Part shown: positions 1-5,757 of the stretch, one piece after another
Numbering within the stretch: position 1 is the stretch's first letter
Layout: every line of letters starts with the position of its first letter
Source of the DNA: Akkermansiaceae bacterium
Lineage (GTDB): Bacteria > Verrucomicrobiota > Verrucomicrobiia > Verrucomicrobiales > Akkermansiaceae
Length of the DNA stretch: 5,757 bases
NCBI GenBank assembly: GCA_023301335.1
Contig: JALZVA010000167.1
Location: 1 to 5,757 of the forward strand
Reading direction: 5' to 3'
Notes under the pieces: model-generated
Database searches by the model: none
What the model saw: the letters and a program-made list of their open reading frames with translations, nothing else
Told to the model about the DNA's origin: nothing
Translations under genes and position numbers: made by a program

Positions 1-503
1 TCCACCTCTCTAACAGCGCGGGACTGCTCGACTACCAATCCACTGTCACGAACCTCGTGCGCCCAGGGTTAATGCTTTACGGTATCTCTCCCCTGCCGGT
101 ATTCCAAAACCGGCTCCGTCCTGTGATGAGCTTAAAGTCTAAGGTCTCTTTAGTGCGGAACTTACCTGCTGGCCATGGGATATCCTACGGCCGCTCATGC
201 GTGTTAGAAAAAGAAACCTCTGTCGCTACTATCGGGATCGGTTACGGGGACGGTTATTCACGTGCCTTTTCAGGAAATGGAGTCGATGTTCTCATTCGTG
301 GGCAGCGCTGCCCTATTCTAGGCCGCGTCACGATGGATCAAATCATGGTCGATGTCAGCCACCTACAAGAATGTGTAAGTGGCGATGAGGTCGAATTATT
401 TGGTGAGCATATCCTCGTTTCTGAACTAGCTGAGAAATCTGGACTCATCCCGTGGGAAATTCTCACAGGGATCACGCCTCGGGTGCAGAGAGTCTACTTG
501 TAA
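1..503 (+). CDS. alr: Alanine racemase, C-terminal part (5' end outside window)
   Basis: PLP-dependent cytoplasmic enzyme that interconverts L- and D-alanine and supplies D-Ala for peptidoglycan. The reading frame is open from the first complete codon at base 3 to the TAA at 501-503, showing 166 residues. The family is usually about 360-380 residues, so roughly the N-terminal half, including the PLP lysine, lies upstream. Visible family landmarks in order: HLSNSAG then LVRPGLMLYG (end of the barrel domain), IGIGYGDGY with the Tyr that acts as catalytic base from the partner subunit (visible residue about 81), GRVTMDQIMVDV containing the conserved active-site Met, and IPWEILTGITPRVQRVY at the C-terminus. 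In the last motif Trp stands where many alanine racemases have a Tyr (YEI), a variant I recall from related phyla. GTG at 57 is an internal codon, not the start. The gene converges on the sulfatase with only 23 bp between the stops. Confidence 0.95.
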   Translation, partial: HLSNSAGLLDYQSTVTNLVRPGLMLYGISPLPVFQNRLRPVMSLKSKVSLVRNLPAGHGISYGRSCVLEKETSVATIGIGYGDGYSRAFSGNGVDVLIRGQRCPILGRVTMDQIMVDVSHLQECVSGDEVELFGEHILVSELAEKSGLIPWEILTGITPRVQRVYL

Positions 504-526
504 AAATCCTTATAACTTAGCTCATA

Positions 527-1942
527 TTACTCGATATGAAATTCGGCTAATTTCTTACGCATTGCTTCTAGCTTTACTGCATAGTCAGCGTCTTTGGCTA
601 GATTTTCCCACTCGTTAGGATCCTTGTCGTGATCGTATAATTCCATTGATCCATCCCCGTATTCAATATAGCGAAATTGCTCATCACGGAGGGACTTACT
701 ATCTCCTTTACGGTAAGTTAGTGCAGGGTAATCCCACTTTATCTTTTTATCCATCAATAGAGGCTTTAGGCTACGCCCCACTGTTTTTTTATTTGGTGGA
801 AGCCCGCACAAGTCCACTAGGGTCGGATAAATATCAATCAAGCTGACAACACGATCTGTGCGCCCCGTGTACTTTCCCCCCTCCATGCTCTTAGGCAGGC
901 TAATGATCATTTGCGTGGATGCGGAACGCTCCCAAAGCGTGTGTTTTTGAAAGGTGTTTTTCTCTCCTAGGTGATACCCGTGGTCTGACCAGAGAATGAC
1001 AATGGTGTTATCTTGGTATGGGCTAGCTTCTAGAGCATCTAACACTTCACCTACTTTTGCATCTGCAAAGGTGATGCTAGCATAATAAGCCTGAATGATT
1101 TTACGCCATTGATTCTGCTCTTTTGCCCATTCCGTTCTCGGGTAACCATCATTGATAATTTCTACTCCAGCTTTAGGGACATCCTGTAAATCATCTTGGC
1201 GATAAACAGGTACAGTAATCTTGGCGGGATCATACATATCAAAATACTTCTTAGGCACATGCCACGGGGTGTGGGGGCGTAGGAACCCAACCATCAGCAT
1301 AAAAGGTTTACTATGCTTTCTCTTTAAACGCTCCACTGCCCACACAGCAGCTTTACTATCACTCATCTGACTTTCGTCACGGTAGTAAGGTGCCCAGTCT
1401 GTCAGTGTTTTATCACTTTTCCAGTTAGACTCTATATCCTTACCTTTGGAGTCTTTATTATGATCCCAGCTTCCACGACCTCCTGACATATCAAGACTCT
1501 TTACGGGGAGGTGACGGTGTAAGATTTTCCCCACAGCCATAGTCTTATATCCTCCGTGTTGTTTCATGTAGTCGTGGAGCATTGCAGAGCCCATAGATTC
1601 TACTTTTTCTTTTACATAATCATCTTTAACCTGAAGTTTTTTAGAATCTAACTGATGAAAATACAGGCCCGTCATCACGCTGGCACGAGATGGGCCACAA
1701 ACTGGGTACTGACAATACGCGCGAGAAAACCACGTACCCCTTTTGGCTAGTCGATCCATATTGGGGGTGAGTACTTCAGGGTGACCACGGTAACCCGCCC
1801 AATCATTTAAGTCATCGACGGCGATGAATACCACATTAGGAGCTTCCGTTACAGCCTGAGTGTCTTTCTCCTTGCCTACTACCAGTGAGGTGCATACTCC
1901 CGCTCCAGAAACTACTAATAAGGTAAGTAATTTTAATTTCAT
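527..1942 (-). CDS. Exported arylsulfatase-type sulfatase, iduronate-2-sulfatase-like
   Basis: Predicted type I sulfatase of 471 residues that hydrolyses sulfate esters, probably on sulfated polysaccharides or glycosaminoglycan-like glycans outside the cytoplasm. ATG at 1942 is chosen because it gives MKLKLLTLLVVSGAGV, a clean signal peptide. The frame extends to a TTG at 1978, but that adds 12 residues before the signal peptide; neither start has a good Shine-Dalgarno. Visible active-site elements, numbered from the ATG: DD at 43-44 (metal), CGPSR at 82-86 followed by ASVMTG (Cys82 is the formylglycine residue, Arg86 its partner), GKILH with Lys139 and His142, HTPWH with His224, SDHGYHLGEK with Asp320 and His321, and QKH with Lys333. 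Spacing and wording match iduronate-2-sulfatase-like enzymes common in Planctomycetes and Verrucomicrobia; the exact substrate cannot be read from sequence. A formylglycine-generating enzyme would be needed and is not encoded here. It appears monocistronic. Confidence 0.92.
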   Translation of the reverse strand: MKLKLLTLLVVSGAGVCTSLVVGKEKDTQAVTEAPNVVFIAVDDLNDWAGYRGHPEVLTPNMDRLAKRGTWFSRAYCQYPVCGPSRASVMTGLYFHQLDSKKLQVKDDYVKEKVESMGSAMLHDYMKQHGGYKTMAVGKILHRHLPVKSLDMSGGRGSWDHNKDSKGKDIESNWKSDKTLTDWAPYYRDESQMSDSKAAVWAVERLKRKHSKPFMLMVGFLRPHTPWHVPKKYFDMYDPAKITVPVYRQDDLQDVPKAGVEIINDGYPRTEWAKEQNQWRKIIQAYYASITFADAKVGEVLDALEASPYQDNTIVILWSDHGYHLGEKNTFQKHTLWERSASTQMIISLPKSMEGGKYTGRTDRVVSLIDIYPTLVDLCGLPPNKKTVGRSLKPLLMDKKIKWDYPALTYRKGDSKSLRDEQFRYIEYGDGSMELYDHDKDPNEWENLAKDADYAVKLEAMRKKLAEFHIE

Positions 1943-2146
1943 CCTAGGTAGACTAGGTGGTAGCAATTTTTCAAACAAGTTTCATTTTTGTAAATGCTTC
2001 ATCGCATATAAAAGAACAACAAAATGGGTATAAAAAACACCACAACCAAAAAGCTAGGAGAGCTAAATAATAATGTTAACGCCCTTAAAAAGGAAGTCTG
2101 AGGCAGCTTCAACAAGTACACTATTAAAACTACAGGACACTTAGAC

Positions 2147-2179
2147 AAAGAGCTTATCCATGCGAGGGATAAGCTCTTT
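2147..2179 (-). terminator. Perfect 13-bp hairpin downstream of the selenoprotein gene
   Basis: The arm AAAGAGCTTATCC (2147-2159) pairs perfectly with GGATAAGCTCTTT (2167-2179) around a 7-nt loop. It lies 27 bp past the TAA of the minus-strand gene ending at 2207. Read on the minus strand, the stem ends in CTCTTT followed by GTCTAAG, so the U tract is short but the stem is strong and A/T-flanked. On the plus strand it is followed by ATTCTATC and then CCTTTTT, so it could work in both directions, though no convincing plus-strand gene precedes it. Rho-independent termination is inferred from position and structure. Confidence 0.65.
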
Positions 2180-2206
2180 ATTCTATCACCTTTTTAAATA
2201 TTTAAT

Positions 2207-3652
2207 TTACTGCGGAGCTTCACTCTCTTCTGCAGGCATATCTCTTTCACCTCTGCCACCACGCATGCCGCCTCTGCCCATTCCGCCGCGCATTCCACCT
2301 CTGCCCATACCACCACGCATCATACCGCCTTTATTACCCATGCGACTATCACTGTCCATCACGCGCTCGTCTGCTAAGGGAGCTTTGGTCACCTTTAATG
2401 AAACAATTTGACGCTTTCCATTTCTTAGTAACCCGAGCTGAACCACTTCACCTAATTGATGCACTAAATTAATATACAATGCCGCATGCTGGGTAAGCTC
2501 ACTCTTCTCCACTCCATTCACAGAGAAAATAACATCTCCTTCTTCAAGCCTGGTGCCTTCGGGTTTAGGAAAATTCAAGAAGCTTACCTTTGTGGCAAAG
2601 CCGTCTTTAGGTAGCTCTAAAGCCATTTTTTCCTCTGTGCTTAAGGGGCTGCCTCCGAAACCAGCGGAAGGAGAAAGACGAATACCTAAGCGACGCCAAG
2701 TGATATCAGAATGTTTCCAGTAAGCCTCAAGCTTAAGAGTCATAGGGTTTTTCCCTTTAACTGTCACCTTGACTGACTTCGTGTCCGTAGGAAGACGGTG
2801 TAATTGATATTGAATATCCGTGTAGGTGCTAACAGGAACATCATTCACTGATAGGATACGATCTCCCTGCGCCAAGCCTGCCTCTTTTGCCATTCCTAAG
2901 ACCTTTCTAAGAGTCACCCCATCATCCGGGTCTAAATCCAAGCCTAAAGAAATCGGCTCTGGATGAATCCAAATATCCTCTTTTAAACTAAACGTGGGAG
3001 AATCAAATATCTCAAGGGCCTGCGCACTCGCTACATCGTGGCAATGCACACAACGTGCCGCAACCTTTGCGATAAAAGGATAGGACTCAGCCGCGCGCGA
3101 CTTCAGTGCTTTCGGAAGCTCAACTTCCCCCTTTTGGGCTTTTTCATGTAATTCTAAACTGCGCTCCAGGGCTTTCTGAAGGGAAGGAAGTGTGATAAAT
3201 GATTCCGGAGATGTGGCATCTCGTCCCCCGTATCTACTTATCACCTGACCATCTTTATTCAGTACCATCACGGCAAAGGTGGTGTCAAAATCAAACTCAA
3301 ATTTCCCCACATCAACATTTGCCATATTAATAAAACGAAGACGGACAAATTGCTTCTCTAACTCAAGGAGTTCCTGCTCAGGACGCGCCAACTGCGCGTA
3401 CATATCATTACAATCAGTTCACCGCTCTCACCGAAATACCGCAATGATCGGAAGATTTTTCTGAGACGCTTCCTTAAATGCAGCTTTTTCATTCGAGTGC
3501 CACTCTAGAGTCGTAGTCTGCCCTCGCATCATCATCCCCTGTGAAAAACCCGCTGACGTGGTGCAGCCAAGTAAAATCACCGCGTAAGTCATTCTAAAAA
3601 ATATACCCATGAGGCTAATTAAACTCATCAAATTCAAAAAGTTGCGTCTCAC
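2207..3652 (-). CDS. Exported thioredoxin-like/PDZ protein, putative selenoprotein with two in-frame UGA (UxxU)
   Basis: One 481-codon gene is proposed, from GTG at 3652 (AGGAG three bases upstream, TAG in frame just before it) to TAA at 2207-2209, with UGA codons 75 and 78 read as selenocysteine. Residues 1-40 hold a hydrophobic export signal; ILLGC (Cys30) could be a lipobox. Residues about 51-150 resemble a thioredoxin fold: EWHSNEKAAFKEASQKNLPI, strand IIAVF, then R-U75-E-R-U78-T-D-C81, and later FDFDTTFAVMVLNKDGQV and RYGGRD. CVHCH at 201-205 is a CxxCH motif. Two PDZ-like domains follow (about 235-311 and 322-421, with GDRILSVNDVP and GDVIFSVNGVE). The tail is Gly/Met/Arg-rich (442-468). 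From memory, related planctomycete/verrucomicrobial proteins have Cys at the UGA positions (FRCxxC). The likely role is an envelope thiol or selenol redox protein, partner unknown. The alternative reading is a 74-residue fragment (3428-3652) plus a 398-residue protein starting at ATG 3403; that would separate the signal peptide and active site from the rest. Confidence is high for one gene and good for Sec. Confidence 0.82.
2249..2329 (-). repeat. Gly-Met-Arg repeat tract in the selenoprotein tail
   Basis: The coding sequence contains a 9-residue unit GGMGRGGMR twice in tandem (full-length residues 447-455 and 456-464), preceded by GGMMR and followed by GGRG. The DNA shows the matching 27-bp periodicity with synonymous drift (CCACCACGCAT and CCGCCGCGCAT on the plus strand). 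The tract is basic, methionine-rich and probably disordered; an acidic end, ERDMPAEESE, follows. Function unknown. Confidence 0.8.
3383..3399 (-). promoter_or_regulatory. Candidate bacterial SECIS hairpin
   Basis: On the minus strand ACGCGC (3399-3394) pairs perfectly with GCGCGT (3388-3383) around the loop AGTTG (3393-3389). A G sits at loop position 2, matching the published bacterial SECIS rule of a G among the first two apical-loop bases. The distance to the loop is 25 nt from the second UGA and 34 nt from the first, so one element could serve both. The stem is entirely inside the coding region, as expected for bacterial SECIS. Pairing does not extend usefully below the 6-bp stem. SelB binding is inferred. 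Confidence 0.65.
3419..3421 (-). other. Second in-frame UGA codon, putative selenocysteine 78
   Basis: TGA in the frame of the 2207-3652 gene, at the second Cys position of the CxxC-like motif (U-E-R-U). The next Cys in the cluster, codon 81, is an ordinary TGT. The loop of the candidate SECIS begins 26 nt after this codon (25 nt lie between them). Confidence 0.78.
3428..3430 (-). other. First in-frame UGA codon, putative selenocysteine 75
   Basis: TGA directly after the strand-forming IIAVFR, at the first Cys position of the thioredoxin-like motif. It would end translation after 74 residues if not recoded. It lies 34 nt before the loop of the candidate SECIS, still within the usual bacterial range of about 16-37 nt. 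Confidence 0.78.
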
Positions 3653-3740
3653 TTGCTCCTATTTTCATCTCCATGAATAGTTTTGAGCAATTTGAAAGAA
3701 ACTAGCTCTCTAATGCCATTTCAGCCTCTTAAATCTCCAC

Positions 3741-3761
3741 TATTGATATTGACTCTCAATA
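3741..3761. promoter_or_regulatory. Possible operator upstream of the iron-uptake operon
   Basis: TATTGA occurs twice in tandem (3741-3746 and 3747-3752). The second copy forms a perfect inverted repeat with TCAATA (3756-3761) across CTC. It lies 42 bp before the ATG of the iron-binding protein, in the 150-bp divergent gap shared with the selenoprotein gene. Position and symmetry suit a metalloregulator such as a Fur-family protein, but the sequence is not a clear match to the classical Fur box. No convincing -35/-10 pair could be assigned around it. Confidence 0.35.
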
Positions 3762-3802
3762 AAAGGGGTGTAGAAGTTCATCCCATTCTACTTATTAAGC
3801 TA

Positions 3803-4828
3803 ATGAAAAAACTATTCACCACTCTTTCCATGCTGACTGCTTCTGCTTTCCTTTCAGGAGTTTGCCATGCACAGGATGATAAGCTTCTAACCGTCTTCAG
3901 CTACCGCCACTACGAAAGTGACACAGAGCTCTACAAAAAATTCACTGAGCAGACAGGGATTAAAGTAGAGGTGGTCAAATCCAAAGCTGACGCCCTCTTT
4001 GAACGCCTCAAATCAGAAGGGGCAAAGTCCAAGGCTGACCTCGTGATCACCGCAGATGCAGGCCGTCTCATCAAAGCTAAGGCAGAAGGACTACTTCAAG
4101 CAGGAGGATCAGAAACACTGCACAAGCAAGTTCCCACAAACCTCCGTGACTCAGAGGATAACTGGTTTGGCATCACTGTCAGATCACGTATCATTGCCTA
4201 CTCTAAGGATCGTGTTAAAGCGGATGAAATCAAATCTTACGCTGATCTTGCTCAGCCTGAGTGGAAAGGCCGTGTTGTCGCACGCTCCTCATCTAATATC
4301 TACAACCAATCTCTCCTCGCAGCAATGATCGCGAACGAAGGACCAAAAGCTGCTACCAAGTGGGCTATCGGGGTAAGAAAAAACATGGCTCGTAACCCAC
4401 AGGGTAATGACCGTGACCAGATCAGAGCAGTTGCCTCAGGGATCGCTGATGCTACCATCGTAAATACTTACTACGTTGGACTCCTAGCTAACTCGGAGGA
4501 TCAAAAAGACAGAGACGTCGCGGCCAAAATCGGTATCTGTTTCCCAGACCAAGACGGTAAAGGAGCACACATTAATATCTCTGGCGCAGGGATCTGTAAA
4601 CACGCTCCCAACAAAGATGGGGCGATCAAGCTGCTCGAATTTCTTACTTCTAAAACTTCTCAAGAGACCTTTCCAAAGGCCACTTCTGAGTTCCCACTCA
4701 GTATGGAGTCAAGCGTGCCACTTCTCCAATCTTGGGGAAAATTTAAAGCGGATTCCTTAAACCTCGAAAAACTCGGCGAGCATAACGCTGAGGCAGCAAA
4801 GGCATTCGCAGCTGCAGGTTGGGAATAA
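3803..4828 (+). CDS. fbpA: Iron(III) ABC transporter periplasmic substrate-binding protein (FbpA/FutA type)
   Basis: Captures ferric iron in the periplasm and delivers it to the permease encoded next. ATG at 3803 gives 341 residues starting MKKLFTTLSMLTASAFLSG, a signal peptide with likely cleavage after CHA (residue 23). The frame is open upstream to 3683, but those 40 codons lack signal-peptide character and precede this clear start; Shine-Dalgarno is weak. Family features: LLTVFSYRHYESDTELYKKF with His36/Tyr37, FTEQTGIKVEVV, ADLVITADAGRL, FGITVRSRIIAYSKD, and DATIVNTYYVGLL with the adjacent Tyr223-Tyr224 pair that coordinates Fe(III) in FbpA/FutA proteins. The C-terminal GAHINISGAGICKHAPNKDGAIKLLEFL is typical of the family. 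Length is normal. The next gene begins 21 nt after the stop, so they form an operon. The symbol follows homology; futA, afuA or sfuA would be equally apt. Confidence 0.93.
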   Translation: MKKLFTTLSMLTASAFLSGVCHAQDDKLLTVFSYRHYESDTELYKKFTEQTGIKVEVVKSKADALFERLKSEGAKSKADLVITADAGRLIKAKAEGLLQAGGSETLHKQVPTNLRDSEDNWFGITVRSRIIAYSKDRVKADEIKSYADLAQPEWKGRVVARSSSNIYNQSLLAAMIANEGPKAATKWAIGVRKNMARNPQGNDRDQIRAVASGIADATIVNTYYVGLLANSEDQKDRDVAAKIGICFPDQDGKGAHINISGAGICKHAPNKDGAIKLLEFLTSKTSQETFPKATSEFPLSMESSVPLLQSWGKFKADSLNLEKLGEHNAEAAKAFAAAGWE

Positions 4829-4844
4829 CAATCAACTTTTTTCA

Positions 4845-4860
4845 ACGCGTTGCAACGCGT
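4845..4860. promoter_or_regulatory. 16-bp perfect palindrome across the permease start
   Basis: ACGCGTTGCAACGCGT is its own reverse complement. As RNA it would fold into a 6-bp stem with a UGCA loop. The proposed TTG start codon (4850-4852) lies inside it, 21 nt after the fbpA stop. Such a hairpin could damp initiation of the permease unless opened by ribosomes finishing fbpA (translational coupling), or it could be a DNA site for a dimeric protein. Both roles are inferences. Confidence 0.5.
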
Positions 4861-5757
4861 CTCACCAACTCTTAAAAATAAGTATGCCTCCACACCATGG
4901 GTGTTGGGGGCTTCTCTTATTGCGCTCCTTGTCTGCGCTCCTCTCTTTCTTATCCTCTCAGAAGTCTTAGCTCCCTCCTCAGAAGGCTGGTCAAACATTG
5001 CCGAGCGAGACCCAGGCGGCTTCCTCACCAGTCTCGGCTTAGAGGAAGAAATTCCTAAGCACTCCAGACTCTATTTAAGAGGTAAGTCCACCCTCATCAT
5101 GCTCGCTGGAGTAGGCACCCTTTCCACCCTTATCGGAGTGACTCTGGCATGGATAGTGAGCATGTGGCAGTTCCCTTTCCGCACAACTCTCTCATTTCTT
5201 CTCGTCCTCCCCCTCGCTATCCCCTCATACATCTCCGCCACGGCTTATAAACTTCTCTGTGAAGATTATAAAGACGACTTCTTAATTTCTATCCGAGACC
5301 ATTACGGCGGAGAGGTGATGAAGTCCGTGGATGAAGTATGGAACTATAGCTTCGCCATCTTCGTGCTCTCTCTCTGCTTTTACCCCTATATTTACATTGC
5401 TGCACGCACTGCCTTTTCCTCACTTTCCGCATCTTATTTAGAATCTGCTCGAACCCTGGGAGAAAATTCTTTCTCAGCTTTTCGTAAGATTGCTGTTCCC
5501 CTCGCACGCCCAGCCATCATCGGAGGGCTCATGCTAGTTCTCCTAGAGACGCTAAATGAATTTGGGGCAATGAAGATCATGGGGATAAATACTCTAACCA
5601 CAGAAATCTTCTACGCATGGATTAACCTAGAGGATAAAAATGCCGCAGTCCGCATTGCTGGCTGCATGATGCTACTAGTTTTCTTTCTCCTCATCCTAGA
5701 GCTGGTCTTACGCGGTGGGAAGCGCTTCCACGCAGCACGCTCATCCAGTACCGAGCT
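4850..5757 (+). CDS. fbpB: Iron(III) ABC transporter permease, N-terminal portion (3' end outside window)
   Basis: Inner-membrane permease of the ferric-iron ABC importer; 302 codons are visible and the gene runs off the window. Family members are usually above 500 residues with two fused permease domains, so this is the first domain. After the fbpA stop the same frame has no ATG before the first membrane segment. TTG at 4850 is the only plausible start, giving QRVSPTLKNKYASTPW, a basic cytoplasmic N-terminus, then the first membrane helix (about 17-36, VLGASLIALLVCAPLFLIL). Further helices include STLIMLAGVGTLSTLIGVTLAWI, FLLVLPLAIPSYISATAY and FAIFVLSLCFYPYIYIAAR. The EAA loop that docks with the ATPase starts at residue 198: ESARTLGENSFSAFRKIAVP, then LARPAIIGGLM. 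LLETLNEFGAMKIMG follows, also typical. No Shine-Dalgarno is visible, suggesting coupling to fbpA. The ATPase gene is expected downstream. Confidence 0.88.
   Translation, partial: MQRVSPTLKNKYASTPWVLGASLIALLVCAPLFLILSEVLAPSSEGWSNIAERDPGGFLTSLGLEEEIPKHSRLYLRGKSTLIMLAGVGTLSTLIGVTLAWIVSMWQFPFRTTLSFLLVLPLAIPSYISATAYKLLCEDYKDDFLISIRDHYGGEVMKSVDEVWNYSFAIFVLSLCFYPYIYIAARTAFSSLSASYLESARTLGENSFSAFRKIAVPLARPAIIGGLMLVLLETLNEFGAMKIMGINTLTTEIFYAWINLEDKNAAVRIAGCMMLLVFFLLILELVLRGGKRFHAARSSSTE

Noticed and set aside
522..539. Inverted repeat TCATAT/ATATGA between alr and the sulfatase as a bidirectional terminator
   Set aside because: The stem is six A/T-rich pairs and partly inside the sulfatase coding end; too weak to call without other evidence.
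1943..2020. Promoter for the sulfatase or a plus-strand transcript (TATAAA at 2007-2012)
   Set aside because: The region is A/T-rich and a TATAAA is present, but no acceptable -35 box at proper spacing was found on either strand.
2160..2411. Plus-strand frame encoding a Pro-rich protein with PLPIPPRIPP repeats
   Set aside because: It is the antisense image of the Gly/Met/Arg repeat tract of the minus-strand gene and has no homologue I recognise.
3419..3430. Pseudogene or sequencing error as the cause of the two TGA codons
   Set aside because: Frame is kept across the gap, the rest of the gene is intact, and both TGAs fall on expected Cys positions of the same motif; decay would not be so selective.
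2207..3652. Genome-wide reassignment of TGA (for example to Trp or Gly)
   Set aside because: The alanine racemase, sulfatase and iron-transport genes have no in-frame TGA and encode Trp with TGG throughout, so TGA is special to this site.
3683..3802. N-terminal extension of 40 codons on the iron-binding protein
   Set aside because: It would bury the signal peptide beginning MKKLFTT at an internal position, and the extension has no family resemblance.
4660..5028. Minus-strand frame of 122 codons antisense to the fbpA-fbpB junction
   Set aside because: It overlaps two well-supported plus-strand genes and has no recognisable protein features.
5289..5507. Minus-strand frame within the permease gene
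   Set aside because: Antisense shadow of the clear EAA-loop-containing permease sequence; its Arg-rich composition comes from the antisense of hydrophobic codons.

Overview
The window looks like a piece of chromosome from a member of the Planctomycetes-Verrucomicrobia-Chlamydiae group, most likely a marine Verrucomicrobiota. This is inferred from an iduronate-sulfatase-like exported sulfatase, from a thioredoxin-like/CxxCH/PDZ exported protein of a type I associate with planctomycetes and verrucomicrobia, from the IPWEI variant near the alanine racemase C-terminus, and from moderate GC content with weak Shine-Dalgarno signals. No 16S rRNA or other marker gene is present, so the assignment stays tentative.

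Layout from left to right: the 3' part of an alanine racemase gene (+, 1-503) meets an exported formylglycine-type sulfatase (-, 527-1942) tail to tail. A gap of 264 bp holds a perfect 13-bp hairpin, probably a terminator. Next is a 481-codon minus-strand gene (2207-3652). It is followed, divergently, by an iron(III) ABC uptake operon: a periplasmic binding protein (+, 3803-4828) and the first half of its inner-membrane permease (+, 4850 to beyond the window end). The permease apparently starts at TTG.

The main result is the gene at 2207-3652. Read literally it is two open reading frames in the same frame, separated by two TGA codons (3428-3430 and 3419-3421). These TGAs fall exactly where a thioredoxin-like fold places its CxxC motif, giving F-R-U-E-R-U-T-D-C. 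A perfect 6-bp GC-rich hairpin with a 5-nt AGTTG loop lies 25 nt after the second TGA and 34 nt after the first, which fits the bacterial SECIS geometry for both. I interpret this as one exported or lipid-anchored selenoprotein with a UxxU redox motif, followed by a CxxCH motif, two PDZ domains and a Gly/Met/Arg-repeat tail. A standard gene caller would split it, or truncate it at the internal ATG at 3403, losing the active site.

The iron operon shares its 150-bp upstream region with the selenoprotein gene. That region contains an inverted repeat that could be a metalloregulator operator. A perfect 16-bp palindrome spans the proposed permease start codon. The alanine racemase and sulfatase appear functionally unrelated to the rest.
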